From Cavia porcellus (taxonomy: Eukaryota > Chordata > Mammalia > Rodentia > Caviidae), in assembly GCF_034190915.1 (NCBI RefSeq), contig NW_026947506.1, forward strand, positions 9,919,501 to 9,983,500: a stretch of DNA of 64,000 bases, written 5' to 3'. This document shows positions 1-11,790 of the stretch, in pieces; position 1 is the stretch's first letter; every line of letters begins with the position of its first letter. The position numbers were made by a program, and so were the translations under genes. The notes beneath the pieces are model-generated. The model saw only the letters and a program-made list of their open reading frames with translations. It had not been told where the DNA came from and made no database searches.

Positions 1-644
1 CCCTCCCCCAAGGAGTTGATTCTAAGAGATACGATATGACGAGGAGGAAGGGGAAAGGTTTCCGTGGTGCTAACTTCTGTCCTTTAGCCGACAGTCTGTC
101 CTTTACTGGCTTTCACAAAGCAAAGCACTGTATTGTGAGTCGCTGTATGAACAAAGACACTCTTGATCCGTAGAAATGGTGAGGTAATAAACGTGCTAAG
201 CAGTGACTTGTTATGCAGCAAAAGATAACACAGCCTCTGAATTTAGAAAACTGCTGGTAATCACTTGTGGCCGGGCAGTCCTTCCTCCTGACACCAGGTC
301 ACTATGTGCAGCCACTAGCACGGTCATCAGAGGACCACGAGTTGTATCTCCATCCACACTCATGCTCATTACATTCCTTTGGGATTTTTTTTCCCTCTAC
401 CCTCTGAAAATTTTCTTGAAATTTCTTTCACATGACACTGTGATCTTAAATATCTGTATTGGTACCTGCTACCTTCAGTGTGGATTTCAATTGTCTGAAT
501 CTCAATTTTAGATTACTTAGAATTTTCCCTCACTTCCTCATTTCCTGAGTCATCTCAATTTTTCTTTTTGCTTTCTGAACTTGGGCTTCTTTCATAATGG
601 TGAGGCGTTCTTTCGAATTTTAGAACAGAATTCTCAGAGGTGTT

Positions 645-830
645 TGTTACAGTCTGGACCTGGGGATTGGATCACGGGGGAAGGTAGGGCCTGGCTGGAG
701 ATGGGTGACTGGGGTCATGACCCGGAAGAGAATGGGTCTTGCAGCTCATCCCTTCTGTCTCTGCTTCCTGGCCACCATCACATGGGCACCTTTCCTCCTC
801 TATGCCCCTGAAAACATGAAACAAAATACA
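645..830 (+). mobile_element. MaLR-type LTR fragment
   Basis: A stretch with the wording typical of rodent MaLR LTRs: a 'ggggcctgg'-like block, then a C/T-rich 'tctctgcttcctggcc' block. It lacks the usual 3' end with its poly(A) signal, so it looks truncated. Judged by resemblance only; the subfamily is not determined. Confidence 0.35.
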
Positions 831-1092
831 CCCGTCCTCCTTTAGATGCTGGAGACTGTGTGTGTGTGACTAAGATAACACTGTATCAGATCTGGTGCTA
901 ACCTCATCCCCTCGGTCTCCCTTCTCAGTAAGGTGATGATGACCCAGGCAAGTGAGTCACATGAGTTTGAACTCACCTCACACCAAAGGCATCTTGCCCT
1001 CATTATGCTTTCTATTCTTTGACTTTCTTTTTTGTAGTGTTCTTGTCACTGTAGACTACAGTTTACTCTCAAGCAAACAGAGCCACTAGAAT

Positions 1093-1096
<4 letters not shown>

Positions 1097-1139
<43 letters not shown>

Positions 1140-1152
1140 TGTGTGTGTGTGG
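1097..1152. repeat. (GT)n microsatellite
   Basis: About 28 GT units with one TT interruption near 1137. The His-Thr reading frames on the opposite strand are artefacts of this repeat. Confidence 0.97.
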
Positions 1153-1894
1153 TGGGGGTCAATGCACAGGACTGCAGCACAAAAGGTACTGGAGCCAGTG
1201 AGTAAAGACTTCTTGTCAGCCCTGGGACAGACAACTACTGGGACAGACACTACATAGCCCCTTTTGAAGGTCATGATGAGATCAAAATCCATTGCTCTCA
1301 GGGTTTCATCTTCTGATCATTCCATCAGGGGCCCCCTTTTTAGGTGATTCTTTTTCTACCAGGATGAGATAGGAACTAATTTAGCCCCTTGTGTCTTGTA
1401 AATCAAGTAATATGTAAGCTACAGTGAAAATGGATTGGAAATGGTATCCATGTAATTTAACTAAAGCTTTTTTTTTATTTAAAGAGAAAAACAAAACTAA
1501 ACGAAGCAAAACAGTAAAAGGCTAGAAGTAATACAGAATTTCAAGAGAAAAAATATACAGTAAGAGTTCACCAGTTAATAGATCACACATTGTCATCTTA
1601 CAAACAGCTGTCCAGATTACAAAATTAAAGCATACAAAGTGGAGATTAATACAGTGAGATTGCAGTCAGTTCTGTTCAATGATCCAAGAAAAACTCAGCA
1701 ATATGGTTCTCTGTCCTACACATTTAAATATATTTGCAGTTATATCCTTTAGATCACTTTCATTCCTCTCTTTTTTACACTAACAATCACACATTTTAGT
1801 TTCCATTACTTCCACAGTTTAAGTTGTATTTGCATCTTTGAAGGCATTTCCTGAAACTCACTTGACTTTGAGTGGCCTCGTTTTTTACTTTGTT

Positions 1895-1975
1895 TCCCAA
1901 GTAATGAGGATCTAAACACAGGGTCTCTTGCATGCAGGACAAATGCTCTACCATTGAGCTACACCCCAGTGCTTA
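1895..1975 (-). mobile_element. ID/tRNA-derived SINE remnant
   Basis: The stretch contains 'ctctaccattgagctacacc' preceded by 'cacagggtctcttgcatgca'. This is the reverse complement of the tRNA-like head, with A and B boxes, of rodent ID-type SINEs. It is diverged and has no clear A tail. Confidence 0.65.
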
Positions 1976-3269
1976 AGGTTTGAGCACAATACTCAGAAGA
2001 AAGCTGGAGGTAAGAGGATAGGTTCCATTACATTGCCTTTACTGCCATCTAGTGACAGTTTTGGGTAACATACTACAAAATGTAAAAGCCCAGAGTCTGT
2101 TAACAAGGCACAATGGCTGAGTGTCTCCAAGGCCAGGTGGAATCATGGCAGGGGTGTGTTTTCAGAGCAGCCTAGGCAGTTTCCTCTGCGAGTTTGCATC
2201 AGTAGTCATGCTAAAGCTGTCAAGAGCATTTAATAACTTGTTTCTGATCCTTCATGGGTGAGGCAAGCCAATCGCTGACTCTCAGGTCAAAGAATAGTGC
2301 CAGCAGAGCAATGGTTATGGTGTGAAAGCAAACCCATTCCTGAAGGACAGGTCTGCACTGGTGCCAACGCAGACACAAACGAGTATCTTCCATAAAAATA
2401 TCTTGCCATGTAGGCATAGATATTTCATATTTTTGGAACGGCATGGTAGGAACAGTTCATAGAAGCCTAATTCCTGGACCATGTGCATCATGTTAGATAT
2501 AAATATCACCAAGTCCCTCCTAGGAGCATATCTGCACCCACCATCAGTGCATGAGTGTGACAGGGTCCCACGGTCTCACAGTAGTCAGATGTAAGCTCTT
2601 CTCATGTTAGCTTCTCTTGTTCCTGTTTTAAGCAAGGTCCAGCCAGGAAAAAGAAGAACAGAGCAAGTATTTTAATAGAGAAAACCGAATACAGGCAATG
2701 AGCTAAACCAGAGCTGCAGACCACAGGGTCAGAAAGAAAGGGGAAGGAACCAAGCCATTCATCTGGTTAGCTCCATTAAACTGGTTACTCTGGAACATGC
2801 TGTGGCTTATTCCCAACTTCTCTCCATTATGCTTCACCCCAAACCATCATTTTGCCCCATCTCTAACTCATCTGCTCTGATTTTGTCTTTTATCTCAGTC
2901 TATAGAGCAAAGAGGCCTCTGGTGTCACAAGAACCAGTTCGATTTCCCTGAACGTCAGGGTAGCACCAGGGCTTTCTGGTGTCTGGGGAGGCTTCTCCTC
3001 TCAGACTTCACATTGAAGTCACTGCTCCCATGCCAAATTCCTGACACAAAAAAACAGCTATTTCTTGACAAATTAGGAGGCAGGGTGACACACAGGACCA
3101 ACCACTTGGTGCTAGTATCCTTGTAAGAGGAGAGAGCAGACAATGTTCTCTGTGTATATGCAACCATGTGAGAACACGCTGAGAGACCACCTCTTGCAAA
3201 CTAGGAAGAGACCCCAAAAAATACCAGCCCTGCTACAAGTCTTGCCTTTGGGCTTCTGGCTTCCAGAAT

Positions 3270-3288
3270 CACACACACACACACACAA
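3270..3288. repeat. Short (AC)n microsatellite
   Basis: About nine AC units in non-coding DNA. Confidence 0.85.
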
Positions 3289-3329
3289 ATAAATTTCTAC
3301 TGTGCTTTTGGTTTGTTTTGGTTTGGCTT

Positions 3330-3485
3330 GGTTAGTGGAACTGTACCCAGGACATTTGCATGAAGCTACATTCCAGTCGTTTTTATTTTTGAGACAGGCT
3401 CTTGCTAAGTTGCCAGACTGGAGTTGAATCTGTGATCATCCTGCCTCAGCTGAGATTACAGGTATGTGCTACCATGCCTGCTAAA
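3330..3485 (-). mobile_element. B1-dID type SINE, reverse orientation
   Basis: An ID-like stretch ('tacccaggacatttgcatga', then 'gctacattccag') is followed by 'tttttatttttgagacaggc', 'cttgctaagttgcc' and 'gagattacaggtatgtgcta'. That is the order of a B1 monomer joined to an ID element, read in reverse. The 'gctaagttgc' wording resembles sciurid-type B1-dID families. Confidence 0.7.
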
Positions 3486-4515
3486 TTTCCACTGTTTAAA
3501 CCACTCAATGTGTGTTATTATTTTTTACAGCTCTCTAAGCAAAGCAAGAAATCGCCAGTGCATTTAAAGCATCTGGAACATAATGAGTCAAGTATTAGTT
3601 TCCTTAAATCTTTCACATATCAGATACAAACGCTTACACTTCTCCATTTGGAGACATCTCAAGGTCATCTAACATGAATACTGTGTATCCTCTTCTCTCG
3701 TCACCTGATCCTGCCTGATCGTCCTCCCAAACAAGGCTGGAAAACTCCATCATTTCTTCTCTGGCTCACACCTTACCCCTGAGTGTCTTCAACTTTCTTT
3801 GGTCACCCTGATAGATTCCTCTTACTTTTGCTCCTCTGCTGCAGATCCTACTGCAAACACTTCCTCTTACACTATTCTGAGGCCTCTTGACTCTCACTGA
3901 TGCCAGGAGTTCTCCTTGACCAAGTCTCCACCTTGAAAGCCATCTAAAGTCTCTTCAAATTACCAACCTAAAATCACACCCAGAACCTTCAGGGACTTTC
4001 CAGTACTGAGAATTCGAGGTTGCCTGGTCACCAAATAAATAAGAAGCATGTGCTAAAATCTTTATAGAGTCTCTAAAATGGTTCAGGTCTGATTTTAAGG
4101 GGAGAGAGGGAAGTGTCGGGTAATTTAAAATTAGGAAGTGATACTAGTTCTCTAAAACTGTACACTCTATACATATACTGTATAACTCAAAAAGCATAAA
4201 CAAGGAATCCAGGTCATTAAAACAGTCATACAGTTTGGAGGAGTCTAAGGCAAATGACTTTCATTTCCTTAAGACAAGGAGGATCTTTGAAGCTATCTGG
4301 TTGTCAATAGTTTGATGCCAACATATACATTTCTTTCCTTCATTAATTCACTTAAAAAATGTAAGTGTATACCAAGCACAAGGCTAAAAAATGGCCTTCC
4401 CAATGAGCAAGCTCCAAAATAGACTGAAGACAGACAGGGATGAGACTTTGGATTCTAGGTAATTCTCCAACTTTGTGGGTACAATAGTTGGCTGTCAGGC
4501 TGGGGATTTTGCAGA

Positions 4516-4517
<2 letters not shown>

Positions 4518-4584
<67 letters not shown>

Positions 4585-4611
4585 TCTCTCCCCCTCTCCC
4601 TCTCTCTCTCA
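4518..4611. repeat. (CT)n microsatellite
   Basis: A long CT/TC tract of about 94 bp with a few CC and CCC interruptions toward its right end. The Arg-Glu repeat frame on the minus strand comes from this tract and is not a gene. Confidence 0.97.
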
Positions 4612-5764
4612 CCTTTCTACTTCCTTCTCAGCCTTTCTTCATTGAAACTTTAAATTGAATTACAAACCAGGAGCTCAGTCTAGTAGGAGAAAGGGAAGGA
4701 GAAAAAGAAAGACAGAGGAAAGGGGAGCCAGAGAGAGATGGAAGGGGATGGGGGACCCAGATCAATACATTTCAGATTAAAAGAAAGGCATCCAAGAAAA
4801 CACCAAAACTGGCCTCCTGGAGGCCTGGCTCTCACAGTAGGCTTTGGTTAAAATGGTAGAAGCAAAGATGCTGGCCATTTTCAAGGTTCCTGCCATGTAG
4901 TTTGGGTCAGATGGTGGAGGGAGAGAAGACTTGAGGCCCAAGAGAAGAGGTGAAGCCCTGGAGGTCCAATTCCCCAGGAGTATTCCTGCTGTCTTCCCAG
5001 CAGTGACTTTTCCCATTGCACCACCACTGTCTAATGTATGCTCCAAATCCTTCATGCACCTCATTCTATTGTTTCATTTTCAATTGTTGTATCCGAAGTG
5101 TTCGTGGAAGCCATTCCAGCCTCACCTTACCTAATTCCTTCATGAAACTGTGTTGTCAACAAAGCAGCTATCAGCTACCTTTCTGAGCAGATTCTTTGGT
5201 GTCATACGGCTTCCATTCCAAATCATAACTGTCGCTCCCCATCTCCCATCTAGCTCGTCACATAGACAGCTTCTGCACCTTCCCCAGTATGACGAAGACT
5301 GTGTTGGTAACTATACCCTGTACTTCCACATTGAAGATGAACTTCCACTGCCTGTCAAAAATGCACGTGGATTCTTAAAATTCCCCTCAGAAACTTTGCA
5401 GATGGTTCTTGAAATCTTTAGTTATCCCTTTTCTAACAATCTTGACTTGGCCAAAGACAGACAGAACTTTAAATGGGAGCAACACTTGTGGCACTGTTTA
5501 TTGAGTCAATGGATTTTTTGTGATCTATGAAGTCACTGAGTCATAAATATTCTGCTCCATGTAATCCAATCACCGGTATCTTCTCCAACTTATGACCCAG
5601 AAAACTCAAAATTGCTCACTTACTAGCGAACAATGGTGTGAAAACCTAAGACAGACCCCAGTTTGACACCATGTTCACCCTTAAATCCTGCCTACTGCTG
5701 TCCAAGAGTAGCATCCACACGACTTAGACAGGACTTAAGGTAAGCACATAGTGTACCACTGCAG

Positions 5765-5889
5765 CAGCGGCTCTCAGTATTGCTAGAAACATTGAAGTGT
5801 CTATTACATAAACAACTTGGGGGCGGTGGGGGGAAGCCATATGTTGCTGGCTGAAGATAACTGATGCACAGCACAGCTGAGAACCACCG
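5765..5889. mobile_element. MER5-like hAT-type MITE relic
   Basis: A segment of about 125 bp bounded by imperfect inverted ends, 'cagcggctctca' on the left and 'tgagaaccaccg' on the right (9 of 12 positions pair). This resembles the 'cagtggttctca' ends of MER5-type hAT-Charlie MITEs. A clean 8-bp target duplication is not visible, as expected for an old copy. Confidence 0.5.
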
Positions 5890-7174
5890 GGTTAGAGGCA
5901 CTGGTGTGTTCCCGTAGCACCTTATGCTTACCTATTATTTAACCTAAGTCCCATACAGCTAAGGGCATTATCTTGACTCTTAGCTTATTAAATGATTCAT
6001 TTTTAAATGACTAGATAAAAGGCAGGGAAAGCCAGGTGATTTTGAATGACACATTTTGTTGGTATGGTGGGAACATTTCAGCAATTAAACAACTTTGGAG
6101 GTTTTGTTCTTTAAATACCAGGTTTTATGTGCTAAGACAAATAATATCAACAAGCATAAGGAGGGGAGCGGGGAAAACCAGGAAATGAGGAAAAAGAACT
6201 GTAACGGGTACATGTAACCACTTCCTAAGATTGTAAAGTATGAATTGCAAATGTGTCCTAATCATTAACAGAATACTGTAAATATGGCAAATGAGATAGT
6301 AAACACTTTTTTTTTAAAAAAAGTAAACCTGCCAGAACAGGTAAGTAACTCCTGAGTTATGCGTAAATTTCTGCACATTACAGAGGGGGAACAGCACATA
6401 TTTCCATGCAATGAGCCTATGCAGAGGAGGTACTTTCCAGACCCATATCAGAGCACTAAGCTTGTAAAGCAGCACACTAATTTTAAACTGCTGTGATTTC
6501 CCAATCTCATGAACACTCATTCTGTCATAGGGCTGAAGTGCCACAGATTAGCTGTCCCAGAGGGCTACAGCCAGTGTTACTCATTTATTTGTTCCCAGTC
6601 TTAAGGATCTAGGTAAAATATGCAAACGAAGTCAAACCAGAGCTAAATTAAAATCTAGGGTATTTACTTTATTATGGAAACGATGTAAGTCTATGAAAAA
6701 TAAGCATGCAAACTATAAAACTTAGCTACACAGCAGTTCTTCTGTTGCAGGACCCTGTGGTTACCATCCAAGTAGGCAATTCATAAAACTTTACAGTGCT
6801 CTTGGTTCTGGCCAGGAGTTATTCCAGACATAAAACAAACAAGACAGTAAAACCACTAAAGGGCCACAGCCATGCCTCTGCTATAAAGTGACTTGTGGTG
6901 ATGAACAGGGAAATCAAAGAGCAAAGGAGAACCGCATCTGCCTCATCCTTACATATCATGGATATTCAGCTCTGCTGGATGAAACCGCTGCCTACAAGGC
7001 CATCTTCTCCGGCCCTGCACGCAAACGCAAGGTCAGGAGGCAGGCAAATCCAAGTTTGAAGAGCTCACAACAGCCAAAACAAATGATTCTTCTAAAAGCT
7101 ATGCACATCTGTTATTTAAATCATTAAAACAATGTTCCAAAAGAAAAATAAAAAGGTAGTACTATGCAAAATAT

Positions 7175-7180
7175 TTTATT
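7175..7180 (-). terminator. ZNF22: Candidate ZNF22 poly(A) signal
   Basis: The plus strand reads TTTATT, giving AATAAA on the minus strand about 1.4 kb past the ZNF22 stop codon, in AT-rich DNA. No transcript evidence is available and other AT-rich hexamers lie nearby, so the true 3' end is uncertain. Confidence 0.35.
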
Positions 7181-8120
7181 TTTATGGATAATTGTAACTA
7201 ATACAGCAGGAAATGATATGATTAAAAAATATATCAAAAAATCATGTCAGCATTCAATAGAAATAAAAACCTGAGCTGAAAGTTGATATGAAACATTTGG
7301 CACCATTGTGACAGAGGGTAAGAAACACGTTCACAAGCCTTCTTAAAATATTTCTTGTAATACAGAAAAGGTAAGCTTTAAAGCACTGACATTTTAAGTG
7401 ACTTTTGCTGTGGACAAACATTTATCTAAGATAAACTGATTTCTGAAGCTCACAATCTTGAAGGCAGGAACATCTCTAGTAATGCAGCAAGAAGCAAGCT
7501 GAGATTTTGTTGGCAAGATGTGGTTTGTTTACTCATGTCGGCTGGCTCAGCTGAGCAGAGCACAAGACAGTGCCCAAAGAGGGCATGGGAATGATGACCA
7601 TCAATCAGTTTCACCTTCTGGAAAATAAGTGACACAGGAATAACATCATGACAAATGAGAAGGCTTGTGGGCTAGTTCAATCCTTATTTTGGATTCAAGA
7701 TCTCTGATGAAGAACATGGTGAAAAGCAGACATTCTTACAATGTATCTGACAAAAACACAGAACAAAAAGGGAGGGAACAGAAGAAAGCTAAAACGGATG
7801 GGCTTTGCTGATTGATAATCTGGGAACTGAACACATTTTATTACACTGAATCTTGAATCACATCATAAGCCAGTAGTTAATATACTAAACTTTACAAACG
7901 TAAGTGCTCCAAATTTGTTGCAGAACTTCAAAACTAATGATTTTCTTTTCCCTTTAAAATTGTTCCTTTCACATGAAGTCCTAAAACTGAGTAATCATCA
8001 GTATGCCTGCATTTTCACCAACGTGTTGTGAAAACAAGACACTTTTGTTAAAATGATGCAGAAGGGAACTTCTAATGAGGTCAAGGATCTTATATTCTAT
8101 CAAAACATTTTTCTTGTCTT

Positions 8121-9394
<1,274 letters not shown>

Positions 9395-9627
9395 CTGTGT
9401 GGAAGAAAAAAAATAGTAAATTATAGATGACCTATTGTTCAGTTTTAGTATCTCTTCAATTCTTCAAAATGACATTCATATTCAACCTAAATATGTGTTT
9501 AAGACAAATGAAAACAAAGTTAACTCTGGGGGAAATGGTGGTTAAGTTTAATTAGTATCATCACATTTGAATTTACTATTGGAGTTTTTGTCTATTGGGA
9601 AAAAATTTTTTTTAAAGCATTATCACT

Positions 9628-9772
9628 GGTGTGGTGGTGCATGCGTGTAATCCCAACACTTGGGAGGCTGAGGAAGGAGGATTGCCAGGAGTTCAAGGCC
9701 AGTCTATCCTACAAGTAAGTTCAAGTTCAGCGTGAACTACACACTGAAATTTGTCTCCAAAAAAAAAGCATT
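9628..9772 (+). mobile_element. B1-like (7SL-derived) SINE
   Basis: Reads 'tggtgtggtggtgcatgcgt' and 'gtaatcccaacacttgggag', then 'gaggattgccaggagttcaa', and ends in a run of A. This is a rodent B1 monomer in plus orientation within the ZNF22 intron. Confidence 0.88.
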
Positions 9773-10049
9773 ATCAAGTAAGTACACTATTTTGAAGGAC
9801 TAAGGGGGCAAGAAAAAAATGAGAAGATATACTTTCGCACAGTGTGTAGTTGAGTATTTTTTATGTTTCTGATCTATTCCCACATCAAATTACTCACTTA
9901 ACAGTGACTAGGAAACTGGCTTGTCCAAATTTGAAAGACAGGATAAATCATACTACATGATATACTCCTATTCTTGTTTAGTCACAAATAAGGAGGTATA
10001 GAGGATTATAAAGCCTAGTTTGAATAATTTATCAAGATAAAAAATAAAA

Positions 10050-10115
10050 AGAGCTGGCAGAAAAAGTGGCTCAGTAGGTGTAAAGGTCCTGGGTTTAATC
10101 CCCAGTACTGGGGAA
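10050..10115 (+). mobile_element. ID/tRNA-type SINE fragment
   Basis: 'agtggctcagtaggtgtaaa' followed by 'gggtttaatccccagtactg' matches the body and B box of rodent ID-like tRNA SINEs. It follows an A-rich stretch. Confidence 0.65.
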
Positions 10116-11303
10116 GCAGGGAAACCTACTTTGGAAATTTTAGGTTCATTGTGAATCTAGACAAAAGTACTGGACAGGAAAAACCTCAACGAAGAGACAC
10201 ATTACTTCTGCTTTTTTTGGATTCAAATGACCCAAGAAAGGAGAGAGAAAATGCCAACACATCTTTTTTCAGTTAAGCATATGTAACTGAGTGGGAAAAG
10301 TGTGGTAAGTAAAACAGAAAAAGATTGAAAGTAATTTTCATGTAAAAATAGGATTAAATACTCAAGTGTTTAAAAAAGTTTATAAATTCATTTTATTTAC
10401 TCTTATGGTTGTCTGGAGGCTATTTAAAATTACCTAAATAAACATGCAAACTAAAAACCCCAACAACTCCAAATAGGTGGCAGAGTAGGAGAGGTCAGGA
10501 CTGCAAAATAAAATTAGTTAAACTATTTTCTGGATTCTGGGTCAAACTGTAGATTTTAAAAATAGGAATAATTGCCCTGGGTTTCTTTCCAAATAAGCAC
10601 ACTGAACAAACAGATGAAAATACACATAACGTCATTTTGCTTCATTATGAATACTGGAGACTCCAGGTTTAACAGTACATTGAGGTTTTTCTAAATATTC
10701 AGCAATTATATTCGCTCTAATTATGGCATCCCAAATCGGAGACAGCAAACTACATATAAAAGTGCAAAGAGTGCATTTGTCATCCATTAATTCCATCAAA
10801 TATTTACAGAACACTTGCTACTCAGGAGACACTGTTACGTACATGCTGTCCAAAACATACCTATCATGGTAATTTTTTTTTTTGGGGGGGGCACATTTTT
10901 ATTTTAAAGCTAAAGCAGTCAAATGCGGCGGGAGACTCCAGACGGCCAGGCCCACCCCAATGCTCAGTGCAGCGCCTTTTCCTAGCCCTGCACCGCTCGC
11001 GCCTCCCCGTCCTTGTCCCACTGTCAGCCCAGGAGAGCAGCGACGCTCACCCTGCGGACGGGCTGGGGCAGGGCCGCGGCCTGGGAACGTCTGGCCGGGG
11101 GCGGGCCGCGGCACAATGGATGCACTGTGGCCCGCGCGCCCAAAGAGGCCCGAAACCCCCAGCCGGTTTCCTCCGCCTCTGGCTCCAATTCGCCAGCGCC
11201 AGTAAGGCCTCGCCCCACCGCCCGCGGCAGGACGCTCCTGCTCAGCCTTCCCGCCCGACTAAGCCGCGAGCTCGGAATCCCGCGGCAACCCGCACCAACT
11301 CAC

Positions 11304-11400
11304 CTCTCCCGCTACCGCCCTCTCCGGGCCTAGCGCCCCGCCGGAAGTGCGGGCCGTTTGCCGCCTCCCCTGCGGTCGCTCTAGGAACGGGGCGGAGCGA
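11304..11400 (-). other. ZNF22: Probable ZNF22 non-coding exon 1
   Basis: The minus strand reads 'gcgggagag' followed by the donor 'gtgagttgg', with the exon ending at 11304. The 5' boundary is approximate and set near the ETS motif at 11341. It would splice to the acceptor at 9394. This is the only strong donor I saw in the island. Confidence 0.55.
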
Positions 11401-11560
11401 CCCTCAATGGTCCTAGCTCACGGCTGCAGCCGCCTAGCTGGCGGAAGTCCGGGCCATTGCCTGAGTGACGCTCTAGGGTCCCGGTCCGCCTCGCCGTTCC
11501 CGCAGCCCTCGCCTCTCCTTTCCAGTAGCTGGAAGAGCGACCGCTCTAGGAACGAGGAGG
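11341..11560. repeat. Degenerate ~100-bp tandem duplication in the ZNF22 promoter
   Basis: The order 'cggaagt.cgggcc', 'ttgcc', 'cgctctagg' and 'tagctgg' occurs from 11342 and again from 11442. A third partial 'cgctctaggaacg' lies near 11542. The copies are strongly diverged. Confidence 0.55.
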
Positions 11561-11790
11561 AGCCCTCTGTGGCCACGGCCTCTAGCGCTTCGCTGATTGC
11601 CCTGCTTCATCTACAGTGCCAGCTGCCAGCACTCCGCTGCCACTCGTGAGGGCCCGCCTGGCCTCCAGACGGATTCTGGGTTGCAGATATTAGGAAACCG
11701 CAGACTCGCGCATCCAGTCGATTGTCCAGGAGCGCGTCCGCTTGTACAGCGGACCGCGTGAACTTCGCTGACCTGGAGCCCGCCCCCCCC

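Larger units (their letters stand above)
1..8100. other. Intergenic region downstream of ZNF22, no gene recognised
   Basis: This is AT-richer DNA without a credible coding exon. Open frames here are short, lack splice context and match no family I know. It holds simple repeats at 1.1, 3.27 and 4.5 kb, an LTR-like fragment near 0.65-0.83 kb, tRNA-type and B1-like SINE remnants at 1.9 and 3.35 kb, and a short hAT-type element near 5.8 kb. The part above about 7.1 kb may be distal 3' UTR of ZNF22. The 126-codon frame at 5150-5530 has no recognisable motif and is not called. Confidence 0.6.
9395..11303 (-). other. ZNF22: ZNF22 intron 1
   Basis: AT-rich sequence between the inferred 5' exon and the coding exon. 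It holds a B1-like SINE at 9.63 kb and an ID-like element at 10.05 kb. No other coding segment is seen. Confidence 0.6.
10920..11790. promoter_or_regulatory. ZNF22: CpG island: ZNF22 promoter and 5' exon
   Basis: CpG-dense, GC-rich sequence abruptly bordered by AT-rich DNA, about 1.6-2.4 kb upstream of the ZNF22 ATG in its transcription direction. It contains two 'cggaagt' ETS-type motifs (11342 and 11442), GC boxes ('ggggcgg'), no TATA box and a good minus-strand donor at 11304. Five CAATG words (either strand) lie at 10958, 11114, 11405, 11455 and 11805. The island is wide enough to start antisense transcripts as well, but I see no clear plus-strand gene. Confidence 0.85.

Noticed and set aside
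4352..4612. Arg-Glu repeat frame
   Set aside because: A product of the (CT)n microsatellite; no start context or homology.
5150..5530. A 126-codon plus-strand frame in AT-rich DNA
   Set aside because: Unusual length for AT-rich DNA, but with no motif, no splice or poly(A) context and no family resemblance that I can name.
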